Notes: a model not told the origin generated them from the letters alone. A stretch of 33,998 bases of DNA from Sedimenticola sp. (GCA_026985055.1 JALSQZ010000182.1:1-33998), one strand, 5' to 3'. Counted from the stretch's first letter, positions 8,901 to 16,889 are shown. Program-made: numbers and translations.

Positions 8901-9451
8901 ATGGGGAACAGATCCAGCAGGGAACCGCGCACGGCAAACTCGCCGTGTTCCATGACCTGGGATACACAGTGATAACCGGCCTGTTCCAGGCGTTGACGAA
9001 AACTTTCCAGATGCAGCGAATCGCCTTTGTCCAGCGCCAAGCTGTGAGCGTCCAGATAATCCGGTGGCAAAATACGCTGCTGCGCGGTAGCCACAGGTAC
9101 GATCAAAATGCCTCTTCTTTCCCTGCGCAGGCGGTGCAGGCTCAACAGCCGCTGAGAAACCAGCTCCGGCAGGGGAGAGAAAAGGTCATAGGGCAGGGTT
9201 TCCCAGTCGGGGAAATGGAGAATGGGCAGTTCCTTGTCTTCCAGGAAAAAAGCCAGTTGCTGTTCCATTCGGCTGGCTTCCTGCACATCCCGGGTGATGA
9301 CCACGAGCATGCCTTCCCATTGGCCGGCGGCACGGGCGATGGCCAGTTCCAGGGCGGCGCCCTGGCAGCGACCCCATTGCAGGCGCTCCCCGGGTTTTTT
9401 CGGCAGCCGGGGCGCCAGGGGGGTGGCAGTTTGTTGGGTGCGGGAATTCAT
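5975..9451 (-). CDS. mfd: Transcription-repair coupling factor Mfd
   Basis: Mfd is a cytoplasmic ATP-driven translocase that displaces RNA polymerase stalled at DNA damage and recruits UvrA. The 1158-residue length is typical. In order one sees the UvrB-like N-terminal module, the RNA-polymerase interaction domain (GSPVVHEDHGVGRYLG near residue 493), the helicase core with Walker A GDVGFGKTE near 640 and DEEHRFG near 743, LTLTATPIPRTLNMAMSG, then the GRVGRS motif of the second RecA domain and the translocation and C-terminal domains. No Shine-Dalgarno sequence precedes the ATG at 9451, and a GACAAT hexamer ends only nine bases before it, so the message may have a very short leader. Its stop overlaps the convergent sulfotransferase gene by 9 bases. 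Confidence 0.97.
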   Translation of the reverse strand: MNSRTQQTATPLAPRLPKKPGERLQWGRCQGAALELAIARAAGQWEGMLVVITRDVQEASRMEQQLAFFLEDKELPILHFPDWETLPYDLFSPLPELVSQRLLSLHRLRRERRGILIVPVATAQQRILPPDYLDAHSLALDKGDSLHLESFRQRLEQAGYHCVSQVMEHGEFAVRGSLLDLFPMGAARPFRIDLFDDEIDSIRLFDPETQRSEEKVENIRLLPAREFPVDEEAIRLFRRQYRNQFEGDPQTSLIYREVSEGNFPGGLEYYLPLFHEHTATLFDYLNESSLIIHPDELSQDAGNFHAQVQERYEQRRHDVERPLLPPSQLYLNSDELIHHIKAHAGISWRRGSVDERRKGFSGWCNLDVQPLPPLAIQARANRPAGLLEEYLGSGDRPLLFTAESPGRREHLLETLAAFDLHPRQVDSFSAFLASPPPLAITVAPLEEGLELKQPALAIIPETRLLGERVRQTRKRRKTAADADQVVRNLAELQIGSPVVHEDHGVGRYLGLQSLDVGGMSTEFLTLEYARGDKLYVPVSSLHLISRYTGATEEGAPLHRLGSDQWEKARRKAAQKVRDAAAELLEIYARREARQGHAFPPPGEEYSQFASEFEFEETPDQARAIEDVIVDMTSPRPMDRVVCGDVGFGKTEVAMRAAFMATQGGKQVAVLVPTTLLAQQHYENFADRFADWPVKIASLSRFSSAKEVNATLKGLANGTLDIVVGTHKILSQGIDFRDLGLVIIDEEHRFGVRHKERLKALRAEVDILTLTATPIPRTLNMAMSGMRDLSVIATPPARRQPIKTFIQQWNDVIISEACQRELQRGGQIYVLHNDVASIERMVADMEKLVPGARVDFAHGQMRERELERIMRDFYHQRFNILVATTIIESGIDVPTANTIIINRADKLGLAQLHQLRGRVGRSHHRAYAYLITPPPRAMTRDAVKRLQALESLEDLGAGFTLATHDLEIRGAGELLGEDQSGQIHEVGFTLYTQMLERAVRAIREGRQPELDRPLDHGTEIDLNLPALLPEDYLPDVHIRLIQYKRIASAASREELRELRVEMIDRFGLLPDQAKNLFDITELKLEVQPLGIRKIEAGPQGGKIHFEEQPAIDPARIIELIQTRPQQFKLDGSDKLRFFADLEEPESRVDKIRQLLEMLK

Positions 9452-9593
9452 GGGGCGCGTATTGTCGCACAGAGGGGGATTTTTCCGAAATCCGCGCCTT
9501 GTTCGGCTCTGCTGTCCCCGGCCTGCGGTTCAGGAATGGTTCAGGCAGCTTTTTCTATTCTGTCAGTGTGTTCAAACTGATGGAGGAAATACC

Positions 9594-10388
9594 ATGAAAA
9601 CTTTCAGAAAGCTGCTGCTCATCGTTCCCCTGCTGATGTTGGCCCTCGGCTCGACAGCGCAGGCGGACGGGCTGTACAACAAGATTGATATCCGGGTGAT
9701 TTCGGATGACCGGGGCAAACTGCGCGAATATCCGGTGGACAGCCATGGCAAAACACAGCGCAGCTATATTGCCGCGCGGGAAGGTGAACGCTACCGTATC
9801 CGGGTGCGCAATCGCAGTGGCCAGCGTATTGGCCTGGTGATTGCCGTGGATGGGCGGAATATCATCACCGGTCGTAAATCCTGGCTCGAACGCAAAGAGG
9901 CAAAGTATGTTCTGGATCCTTGGGAAACAGCGGAATATGAAGGCTGGCGCAGTAGCCGCAACCGGGTGAACCGTTTTTATTTCACGGATATCGATGATTC
10001 CTACGCGGATGCCTGGGGAGATCATAGCGCCATGGGTGTGATAGCCGTTGCGGTGTATCGGGAAAAGGAACCTGAGCATTATGGTTACAGGCAGAAACGC
10101 GACGGGATGATTGCCCGCAGCGAGGCGGCGCGCAGCAGTTCCGCCGGCACGGGATTTGGCGAAAGTGAATGGTCGCCCGCGCACAAAGTGCATTTTCATC
10201 CGCGCAAGAAGCCTGCTTACAGGAAATTCATCAAGTATGAATGGCGCAGAACCCTGTGTCGCAAGGGTGTGATTCGTCACTGTGGCCATCATCATGACGA
10301 CGGCAATCGCTTCTGGGATGACGATGATCGGGACTATGGCTGGGATGATGATTTCGCCCCCTATCCCTGGCGTTTGAGGCAGCGCTGA
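9594..10388 (+). CDS. Exported protein of unknown function with His/Asp-rich C-terminus
   Basis: The 264-residue product starts with a clear signal peptide (basic MKTFRK, hydrophobic core, likely cleavage after AQA at about residue 22), so it is periplasmic or surface-located. Residues 25-165 form a compact region with DIRVISDDRGK, a central VIAVDGRNIITG, YEGWRSSRNRVNRFYF and AMGVIAVAVYRE. I have an impression of similar uncharacterised proteobacterial proteins but cannot name a family. The tail (about 215-264) is rich in Arg, His and Asp (CGHHHDDGNRFWDDDDRDYGWDDD), which could bind metal ions. Start ATG 9594 is supported by GGAGG at 9582-9586. It stands alone: divergent from mfd and convergent with the small membrane protein at 10468-10641. 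Confidence 0.75.
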   Translation: MKTFRKLLLIVPLLMLALGSTAQADGLYNKIDIRVISDDRGKLREYPVDSHGKTQRSYIAAREGERYRIRVRNRSGQRIGLVIAVDGRNIITGRKSWLERKEAKYVLDPWETAEYEGWRSSRNRVNRFYFTDIDDSYADAWGDHSAMGVIAVAVYREKEPEHYGYRQKRDGMIARSEAARSSSAGTGFGESEWSPAHKVHFHPRKKPAYRKFIKYEWRRTLCRKGVIRHCGHHHDDGNRFWDDDDRDYGWDDDFAPYPWRLRQR

Positions 10389-10467
10389 ATCCGTTGCCCG
10401 AAACGGGCCATTGCGGTGTAGCGCAGGCCGCGGTGGCCCTGAGTCCGGTGGGTTCCCAGGTCATGGC

Positions 10468-10641
10468 TCAGTGCCCGGATTTGACCAGCCAGACCAGGCC
10501 AAGACCGCCGCCGATTACCGCAACGAAGGTAAACAGGGCCTTGCCCAAACCATGTCCCTGATTCACCAGAGCGGATACGCCGCCATAGAACAGCATCAGA
10601 CCGGCAAACAGGGCAGCGGAAATCAGAAGAATTTTTTTCAT
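10468..10641 (-). CDS. Small two-helix membrane protein, unknown function
   Basis: A 57-residue protein begins with MKKILLISAALFAGLMLFYGGVS (one hydrophobic helix). A short polar loop (NQGHGLGK) follows, then a second helix (ALFTFVAVIGGGLGLVWLV). The two-helix layout with Lys at both ends is typical of real small inner-membrane proteins. No Shine-Dalgarno sequence precedes ATG 10641. A longer in-frame start (TTG 10725) would run into the MMPL gene and adds a non-hydrophobic leader, so I reject it. The gene is divergent from the MMPL gene and convergent with the exported protein at 9594. Confidence 0.5.
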   Translation of the reverse strand: MKKILLISAALFAGLMLFYGGVSALVNQGHGLGKALFTFVAVIGGGLGLVWLVKSGH

Positions 10642-10717
10642 GTGGAAGGGGCGTATCTGTGAAAAAAACAGAGTATCATATCCGGCTACCCTTTCGCGAG
10701 GCACCAAAGGATTGCCC

Positions 10718-13003
10718 ATGAGCAACAGATATTTTCAGTGGATTCTGCGCTATCGGTGGCTGGTAGTGCTGGGAACCTTTTTGCTTATCGCCCTGGCGGC
10801 TTCCGGGGCGCGTTTTCTTGGTTTCAGCAATGATTACCGGATGTTTTTCAGCGAGGACAATCCCCAGCTCCAGGCTTTTGAGGCCATGCAGGACACCTAC
10901 ACCAAGACGGACAACGTATTGTTCGTGATTTCACCGAAAGATGGTGATGTGTTTACGCCGAAAACCCTGGAAACCGTGGAATGGCTTACCAAGGAAGCCT
11001 GGCAGATTCCCTATTCACTGCGTGTGGATTCCATCAGCAATTACCAGCATACCGAAGCAGAGGAAGACGATCTTCTGGTAGCGGATCTGGTAGAGGATGC
11101 CTTGCGGCTTTCTCCGCAGCAGCTGGAGAAAATCCGCGATGTCGCACTGCATGAACCCTTGCTGCGCGACCGGCTGATTTCCCCGGATGCTGCTCATACG
11201 GGTATCAATGTCACCGTGCAACTGCCGGGCAAGAAGCTGGATGAGGTGCCGGAAGTGGCTGCCTTTGCCAAGGAACTGGCGAAACGCACCATGGAACACA
11301 ACCCGGATGTGGAAGTGCGGGTTACCGGGCTGGTGATGATGAATGCCACCTTCCCGCGTATGTCCATGCATGACATGCAGACCCTCTATCCTATGATGCT
11401 GGTCATTATTCTGGTGAGCATGGCTTTCATGTTGCACTCCATTACCGGAGTGCTGGTATCCATGCTGGTACTGCTCATGTCCGTGGTCACGACCCTGGGG
11501 CTGACAGGCTGGCTGGGCATTCAGATGAGTCCGCCCACCACCACCGCGCCAGTGATGGTCATGACCCTGGCGGTGGCGGATTGTATCCATATCATTTCGG
11601 TATTCCTGCAGGGCTTGCGCAAGGGTGAAAGCCGTGAGCAGGCGATGCTGGAGAGCTTGCGTCTGAACCTGGGGCCAGTATTCCTCACCTCCATCACCAC
11701 AGCTATTGGTTTCCTCAGCCTCAACTTCAGTGACGCACCGCCATTTCGGGATCTGGGCAACATGGCAGCCATGGGTGTGATGGCGGCCTGGGCGCTGTCC
11801 ATGAGCTTCCTGCCGGCGGCCCTGATGATTCTGCCCGTGCGTCCCGGTGAGCGTCATACCCGCGGGCAGGGAAGCATGGAGAAGCTGGGCGAATTTGTCA
11901 TACGGAAACGTAAACCGCTGTTCTGGGGCATGACGGCCTTGATCCTGCTTCTGGTCAGTCAAATTCCGCGCAATCATCTGAATGATGAATTCATCAAGTA
12001 CTTCAGTGAGAATGTCCCTTTTCGTGTTGACACGGATTATGCCGTGGATCATCTCACCGGTATCTATCTGCTGGAGTTTTCTCTGCCCGCGCAAGGTGAA
12101 GGGCGGATTACTGATCCGGAATATCTGCGGAATGTGGAAGCCTTTGCCAACTGGTTGCGGACCCAGCCGGAAGTGCTGCATGTGAACACCTACACGGACA
12201 TCATGAAGCGCCTGAACAAGAACCTGCATGGAGATGCGCCAGACTGGTACAAACTTCCGGACAATCCGGAACTGGCGGCGCAGTATCTGCTGTTGTATGA
12301 ATTTTCCCTGCCATTTGGCCTGGATCTGAACAACCAGATCAATGTGAAAAAATCCGCGACCAAGCTCACCGCCAGCCTCAAGAGCATTTCGTCCGAGACC
12401 CTGTTGGCGCTGGAACGCCGCGCCGAGGCCTGGTTGCAGGCCAATACCCCGGACTACATGCATGTGCAGGCGGCCAGTCCGTCACTCATGTTCGCGGACA
12501 TAGGCCATCGCAATATCCGCGCCATGCTCGAAGGTACGACCGTGGCCCTGATTGTCATTTCCCTGATTCTCATGCTTGCCTTGCGTTCCTTTCGTATCGG
12601 CCTGCTCAGTCTGATACCAAATCTGGTGCCCATAGGCATGGCTTTTGGCCTTTGGGGGATCTTTGTCGGGCAGGTGGGTCTGGCCCTGAGTGTGGTAAGT
12701 GGCATGACCATGGGAATCGTGGTGGATGATACCGTGCATTTTCTCAGCAAATACCTGCGTGCCCGGCGCGAACAGGGGCTGGGAAGCGAGGATGCGGTAC
12801 GCTATGCCTTCCATGCCGTAGGCACGCCTTTGCTGGTAACCACCATCGTGCTCATGCTCGGGTTTGGCGTACTCGCCCTGTCGGATTTTGAACTCAATGC
12901 AGGCATGGGATTGCTCACCGCAATTACCATTGGCTTGGCGCTTTTGGCGGATTTCCTGTACCTGCCGCCGTTGCTGATGAAATTTGGAGAGACACGCAAA
13001 TGA
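10718..13003 (+). CDS. MMPL/RND-superfamily inner-membrane exporter
   Basis: This 761-residue permease has the duplicated RND layout: one N-terminal transmembrane helix (WLVVLGTFLLIALAASG), a periplasmic loop of about 210 residues, five or six helices (about 225-400), then the same again. The helix motifs TLAVADCIHIISVF near 284 and GIVVDDTVHFLSKYL near 666 are the paired acidic/His elements characteristic of MMPL and HpnN-like proteins and probably carry the proton relay. RND relatives without an adaptor protein usually move lipids or other hydrophobic molecules from the inner membrane. AAAGGA at 10706-10711 supports ATG 10718. The stop overlaps the start of a LolA-like carrier by four bases (ATGA), so the two are probably translationally coupled and functionally linked. 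The cargo cannot be deduced. Confidence 0.88.
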   Translation: MSNRYFQWILRYRWLVVLGTFLLIALAASGARFLGFSNDYRMFFSEDNPQLQAFEAMQDTYTKTDNVLFVISPKDGDVFTPKTLETVEWLTKEAWQIPYSLRVDSISNYQHTEAEEDDLLVADLVEDALRLSPQQLEKIRDVALHEPLLRDRLISPDAAHTGINVTVQLPGKKLDEVPEVAAFAKELAKRTMEHNPDVEVRVTGLVMMNATFPRMSMHDMQTLYPMMLVIILVSMAFMLHSITGVLVSMLVLLMSVVTTLGLTGWLGIQMSPPTTTAPVMVMTLAVADCIHIISVFLQGLRKGESREQAMLESLRLNLGPVFLTSITTAIGFLSLNFSDAPPFRDLGNMAAMGVMAAWALSMSFLPAALMILPVRPGERHTRGQGSMEKLGEFVIRKRKPLFWGMTALILLLVSQIPRNHLNDEFIKYFSENVPFRVDTDYAVDHLTGIYLLEFSLPAQGEGRITDPEYLRNVEAFANWLRTQPEVLHVNTYTDIMKRLNKNLHGDAPDWYKLPDNPELAAQYLLLYEFSLPFGLDLNNQINVKKSATKLTASLKSISSETLLALERRAEAWLQANTPDYMHVQAASPSLMFADIGHRNIRAMLEGTTVALIVISLILMLALRSFRIGLLSLIPNLVPIGMAFGLWGIFVGQVGLALSVVSGMTMGIVVDDTVHFLSKYLRARREQGLGSEDAVRYAFHAVGTPLLVTTIVLMLGFGVLALSDFELNAGMGLLTAITIGLALLADFLYLPPLLMKFGETRK

Positions 13004-13776
13004 AGAAACTGTTACTGGTTGTGCTGGTTTTTCTGGCCTTTCCCGTTCTGGCGGAAACCCCGGAAGAAAAAGGTCTGGCGATTGCCCGGGAGGTGGATGC
13101 CCGCGATACCGGCTGGGGCGATTTTCAGGCCGGGATGAGCATGCTGCTGAAAAACCGTCATGGAGAAGAGAGCCTGCGTCAGATGCGGGTCAAGGGACTG
13201 GAAGTGGAGAATGACGGGGACAAGAGTCTCATCGTTTTCGATCAGCCGCGGGATGTAAAAGGCACGGCTTTGCTGACCTTCTCGCATAAAGTCAAGGATG
13301 ATGACCAGTGGCTGTACCTGCCTGCCCTGAAGCGTGTAAAACGCATCGCCTCGCGTAACAAGTCCGGCCCCTTCATGGGCAGCGAATTCGCCTTCGAGGA
13401 TCTGGCTTCCCAGGAAGTGGAGAAATATACCTACAAGTTCATTCGCGATGACGAACTGGATGGCACGCCGGTATTCGTCATGGAGCGCTACCCGGTGAGC
13501 AAGTATTCCGGCTACACCCGGCAACTGGCATGGATCGACAAGGCGCGTTATATCCCCCTGAAGATCGAATTCTACGACAGAAAGAATTCTCTGCTGAAGG
13601 TGCTGGTGTTCCGTGGTTACAAGCAATATCTGGACAAGTATTGGCGGGCGGATGAGATGTTCATGGACAACCGGCAAACAGGCAAGAGTACACTACTTAC
13701 CTGGAAGGACTACAGGTTCCGCACCGGGCTGAAAGACAACGACTTCACCCGCAACAGCCTCAAACGGGCGCGCTGA
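13000..13776 (+). CDS. LolA-like outer membrane lipoprotein-sorting family protein
   Basis: A 258-residue periplasmic protein with a signal peptide (MKKLLLVVLVFLAFPVLA, cut before ETPEEKG). The body fits the outer-membrane lipoprotein-sorting-protein family (LolA-like half-barrel): GDFQAGMSMLLKNRHGEESLRQM, then DQWLYLPALKRVKRIASRNKSGPFMGSEFAFEDL, then VFVMERYP. Such proteins carry acyl chains in a hydrophobic groove across the periplasm. Coupling to an MMPL permease upstream (four-base overlap) and a barrel-like protein downstream (one-base overlap) suggests it shuttles the permease cargo to the outer membrane. This is a second system, distinct from the canonical Lol pathway represented by lolCD at 18604-20527. 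Confidence 0.85.
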   Translation: MKKLLLVVLVFLAFPVLAETPEEKGLAIAREVDARDTGWGDFQAGMSMLLKNRHGEESLRQMRVKGLEVENDGDKSLIVFDQPRDVKGTALLTFSHKVKDDDQWLYLPALKRVKRIASRNKSGPFMGSEFAFEDLASQEVEKYTYKFIRDDELDGTPVFVMERYPVSKYSGYTRQLAWIDKARYIPLKIEFYDRKNSLLKVLVFRGYKQYLDKYWRADEMFMDNRQTGKSTLLTWKDYRFRTGLKDNDFTRNSLKRAR

Positions 13777-15023
13777 TGTGGCGCAACAGCCCCATGCAAT
13801 TTGTCGCCTGGTATTGCCGTCGAAATAACCTATGGCAAGGGCTGGCTTTCGCCGGTGCACTGCTTCTGTTGCTGATTCCAGTACAGGTTTGTGCCTGGGA
13901 TGTCTCCGGCTATCTGTCCGTGGAGGGCAGGGGATTTCTCCAGCAGCCGCTGGATTCCCGTCAGTACGACAATGATTTTTCCCTGGCTCTGGAGCCGGAG
14001 TTCGCCCGGGAATGGGATCAGGGCCGGCAGAGTTTTGTGTTCCGCCCCTTTGCCCGGCTCGATAGCAAGGATGATGAACGCAGCCACTGGGATATCCGGG
14101 AACTGCAGTGGATCTATGCCGGTGATGGCTGGGAAACCCGGTTGGGCATAGGCAAGGTGTACTGGGGCGTCACCGAGGCCATGCATCTGGTGGATATCAT
14201 CAACCAGACGGATCTGGTGGAAAACATCGATGGGGAGGACAAACTCGGACAGCCCATGGCCAAGCTCTCCCTGGAGCGGGACTGGGGCACGCTGGATTTC
14301 TTTCTGCTGCCCTATTTTCGTGAACGCAGCTTTCCCGGCGTGGAAGGACGTCCGCGCAGCCAGCCGCGCATTGATCCGGATCTGGTTTTCTACGAATCAT
14401 CCCGGGAACAGAAGCATCTGGACTACGCCGCACGCTGGTCTCATTACATAGGTGAATGGGATATCGGTTTGAGTTATTTTCACGGCACCGGGCGTGATCC
14501 GCTGTTTGTCCCGAGACGCCTGCGGGGGGGTGAAATCGTGCTGGCGCCCTATTATGAGATCATCAATCAGATCAGTCTGGATCTACAGGCCACACTGGGA
14601 GAATGGCTGTGGAAGCTGGAAATCATGCAGCGCGACAGCGACAGTGACCGTTTCACCGCGGCCACCGGCGGTTTCGAGTATACCCGGGTGGGTATTTTCG
14701 ATTCGGATGCGGATCTCGGGGTTGTCGCGGAGTTCATGCTGGATGAAAGGGGTGATGAAGCCTCCACGCCTTTCAATCATGATCTGTTTGCCGGATTGCG
14801 CTGGACGGCCAACGATGCGCAGAGTCTGGAAATCCTGTTTGGCGCTATCGTGGATTGGGAAAACGGTTCCACCCTGGTAAACCTGGAAGCCAGTCGCCGT
14901 TTTGGACAGAACTATCTGCTGAGCGTGCAGATGCGCGGTTGGCTCGATACCGACAGGCAGGATCTGCAATATGGTTTCCGTCAGGATGACTATGTGCAGG
15001 TCGAACTGGCGCGGTATTTCTGA
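13776..15023 (+). CDS. Outer-membrane beta-barrel protein, unknown family
   Basis: The 415-residue product has a hydrophobic export segment (GLAFAGALLLLLIPVQVCA) followed by a mature region of short alternating strands with many aromatic residues (WDVSGYLSVEGRGFLQ, LQWIYAGDGWETRLGIGKVYW, YLLSVQMRGWL). It ends in Phe, as outer-membrane barrel proteins commonly do. The first ATG (13776) overlaps the preceding TGA by one base. An in-frame ATG at 13794 gives a more normal signal-peptide length and may be the true start. As last gene of the MMPL/LolA-like/barrel trio it may be the outer-membrane end of the transport route; that role is inferred from context. Confidence 0.75.
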   Translation: MWRNSPMQFVAWYCRRNNLWQGLAFAGALLLLLIPVQVCAWDVSGYLSVEGRGFLQQPLDSRQYDNDFSLALEPEFAREWDQGRQSFVFRPFARLDSKDDERSHWDIRELQWIYAGDGWETRLGIGKVYWGVTEAMHLVDIINQTDLVENIDGEDKLGQPMAKLSLERDWGTLDFFLLPYFRERSFPGVEGRPRSQPRIDPDLVFYESSREQKHLDYAARWSHYIGEWDIGLSYFHGTGRDPLFVPRRLRGGEIVLAPYYEIINQISLDLQATLGEWLWKLEIMQRDSDSDRFTAATGGFEYTRVGIFDSDADLGVVAEFMLDERGDEASTPFNHDLFAGLRWTANDAQSLEILFGAIVDWENGSTLVNLEASRRFGQNYLLSVQMRGWLDTDRQDLQYGFRQDDYVQVELARYF

Positions 15024-15038
15024 CAGCTTGCGGTGCTG

Positions 15039-15353
15039 CTATACCCTGACCCAAACCTGTCCATCGACGATTTTCACTTCATATACGGAAATGGCTTCGC
15101 TGGCTGGTTCGCAGTCGGGTTTTCCGGTTTCCAGGTCGAAGTAACTGCCATGCAATGAGCATTTTATCCGGCCTTCCTGAATACAGCCAAGATAGAGCGA
15201 ATAGTCTTCGTGACTGCACATTTCATCCACTACATGATGTTTTCCATCGGCGTTACATAACAACAGCCGCTTGCCGGCGGCGGATACCCGTTTCATCTGC
15301 CCCGGAGCCAGTTCATTCTCGCGGGCAATGGCAATCCACTGATCGGCCATCAT
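15039..15353 (-). CDS. Rieske-type [2Fe-2S] ferredoxin
   Basis: A 104-residue soluble Rieske protein. The cluster ligands are complete: C46-x-H48 in MCSHEDYSL and C65-x2-H68 in CSLHGSYFDL, with the usual GCIQEGRIKC spacer. There is no signal peptide or membrane helix, so it resembles the cytoplasmic ferredoxins of dioxygenase systems rather than the bc1 Rieske subunit. Its ATG overlaps the stop of the preceding GT3-family gene by four bases (ATGA), implying coupled translation, although that partner is not an oxygenase. No oxygenase or reductase lies nearby, so the electron partner is unknown. Confidence 0.88.
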   Translation of the reverse strand: MMADQWIAIARENELAPGQMKRVSAAGKRLLLCNADGKHHVVDEMCSHEDYSLYLGCIQEGRIKCSLHGSYFDLETGKPDCEPASEAISVYEVKIVDGQVWVRV

Positions 15354-16468
15354 TTGACCCGGTTGGCGGCTTTGCCTGAGTCCAGCACTGCGCGGATTTC
15401 ATCGGCCGCTTCCCTGAGGTCACTGTGTTTGCCCATGTGCTTGAGAATCAGGGCTCCGGTGTACACCAGTGAATCATAGGTAGCGCCCTGCTTGCCATTG
15501 AGTGCCGCCATGCCCGCATCGGCAGCCGCGGCAGCGGTGTCCTTGATATCCACGGCAATGGCAATCTCGTCACCGGGGCGACTGGTCTTGGGCAGATCCT
15601 CCGGCAGGGGAACGGCGCGCAGGTTCTGCTCGATGCCCAGCATCTGCGGATGGATATCCACGCCGATTTCTTCGCCCCGGTCATGGTAGCTGAAGTATTT
15701 TCCATCCTGGCGCAGGGAAGGGATGATGCCGCCTTCCACACCGCGAATCAGCAACGCGGATTCGAACCCCACATGGCGGGCGAGCATTGCATAGATGGGG
15801 GGGTAGGGCTTGTGTACATAGCCGGTGACGAAGTGTGTGGCCTGTTTGCCGGCGACAGGCTTGGCCAGTACTTCTACGGTGGTGAGCACCTGACGCTTGA
15901 TCATCTGGGTGCGCAGGGGGATCAGATCATGCAGAGGCTTGCACAACCTGGCCTGATCCACATAGGCCCAGCCGGTTTCGCTGTCACTCAGTCGTGCGGC
16001 CGCTTCGGCGGTGTTCAGATTCACGTTGGCTCCGGCGGCTTCCAGCACATGACGGTGCGTGACGCCATATTTTGGACCTACCGCGTCCAGTCCATGAGAT
16101 ACCGGATGCAGGCCGCATTCCGCCAGCAGGGGCGGCAGGAAAGGCGCTGCAGGCAAAGTACGGTTGTAGCCGTCATAGGGATCGGCCATGTCGATGACAT
16201 GATCCACGTCGGCAGTGACATCATCGACCATCTCACGGATGCCATCCAGAACCCCCTTGAATTCATCATGGGTTTCCCTTTTCATGCGCAGGGCAATAAG
16301 GAAGATGGCGGCTTGCACCGGGTCGATCTGTCCGCGCAGGATGGCTACGGTACCATCCCGGGCTTCTTCCAGACTGATATCCTTTGACAGTTCCGGGCCG
16401 GTGGCGATCCGCTGGATGATTGAACGCATGAGCATGTGCGCTTCTGTTGTGTCAGCGACGGTCATCAT
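15350..16468 (-). CDS. Anthranilate phosphoribosyltransferase-like (GT3 family) protein
   Basis: The 372-residue product has the overall fold signals of the glycosyl transferase 3 / TrpD2 (YbiB-like) family: a helical N-terminus (LSLEEARDGTVAILRGQIDPVQAAIFLIALRMK type) and later HGLDAVGPKYGVTHRHVLEAAG. In true TrpD a glycine-rich GTGGD loop binds PRPP; here the corresponding place reads ADPYDGYNRTLPAAPF, so ordinary anthranilate phosphoribosyl transfer is unlikely. A GGAG sits just before ATG 16468. It is followed with a four-base overlap by a Rieske ferredoxin, an association unrelated to tryptophan synthesis, and no trp genes are nearby. Nucleic-acid binding, described for YbiB, is one alternative. 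Confidence 0.75.
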   Translation of the reverse strand: MMTVADTTEAHMLMRSIIQRIATGPELSKDISLEEARDGTVAILRGQIDPVQAAIFLIALRMKRETHDEFKGVLDGIREMVDDVTADVDHVIDMADPYDGYNRTLPAAPFLPPLLAECGLHPVSHGLDAVGPKYGVTHRHVLEAAGANVNLNTAEAAARLSDSETGWAYVDQARLCKPLHDLIPLRTQMIKRQVLTTVEVLAKPVAGKQATHFVTGYVHKPYPPIYAMLARHVGFESALLIRGVEGGIIPSLRQDGKYFSYHDRGEEIGVDIHPQMLGIEQNLRAVPLPEDLPKTSRPGDEIAIAVDIKDTAAAAADAGMAALNGKQGATYDSLVYTGALILKHMGKHSDLREAADEIRAVLDSGKAANRVK

Positions 16469-16500
16469 GTACTCCGCTTGATAGATTCTTCAATAGGCGC

Positions 16501-16529
16501 AGTATTGGCCAAGCCGTATCAACAATCAA
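16501..16529 (-). promoter_or_regulatory. Putative sigma70 promoter for the GT3-like/Rieske operon
   Basis: On the minus strand TTGATT (16529-16524) and AATACT (16506-16501) are separated by 17 bases, each matching four of six consensus positions. The start site would be near 16494, about 26 bases before the ATG. A CAATCA/TGATTG inverted repeat at 16523-16538 overlaps the -35 element and could be an operator. Confidence 0.35.
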
Positions 16530-16592
16530 CAATGATTGAGGCAAGGATTTTCCATGGTTTTCTGCACCGCGCTCCCGGTTTTTCTGGATGCG

Positions 16593-16889
16593 CTATGGCT
16601 GGCCGGTTACCTTTTCGCGTTTCAATACGCTGGTGAGAACCTTGTCGTATTCGAAATACACGCTGAAATCCGTATAGTCCCAACGGGTGATGGGTGGGTC
16701 ACCCACGGGGCCATGTTTGGCGCGCGGCGCTCCGAAACGGTGTTCCACTTCCGACATGGTCGTTCCATGTGCCGGGCGTGGTACTGATGATTTCTGCTCA
16801 TCCTGAATGGCGTCGATCAGCAATACCTGTGACATGCCAGCAATGGGCGTGGCAATTAACAGTGTCGATATCCAGAGAGTTTTCATCAT
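16593..16889 (-). CDS. Small exported protein, BamE/SmpA-like layout, unknown function
   Basis: This 98-residue protein has a short signal peptide (MMKTLWISTLLIATPIAGMSQ). A compact domain follows, GTTMSEVEHRFGAPRAKHGPVG then PITRWDYTDFSVYFEYDKVLTSVL. A GMTxxEVxxxFGxP turn followed by a WxYxxFxVYFE strand pair is reminiscent of small BamE/SmpA-like periplasmic domains, but no lipobox Cys is present, so it is probably soluble. Two adjacent ATGs make the start ambiguous by one codon. It is divergent from ppk2 and has its own extended -10 promoter. I cannot assign a function. Confidence 0.7.
   Translation of the reverse strand: MMKTLWISTLLIATPIAGMSQVLLIDAIQDEQKSSVPRPAHGTTMSEVEHRFGAPRAKHGPVGDPPITRWDYTDFSVYFEYDKVLTSVLKREKVTGQP

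Noticed and set aside
10396..10408. GCCCG-AAA-CGGGC hairpin after the exported protein gene
   Set aside because: A five-base stem with no T run on either strand is too weak to call a terminator.
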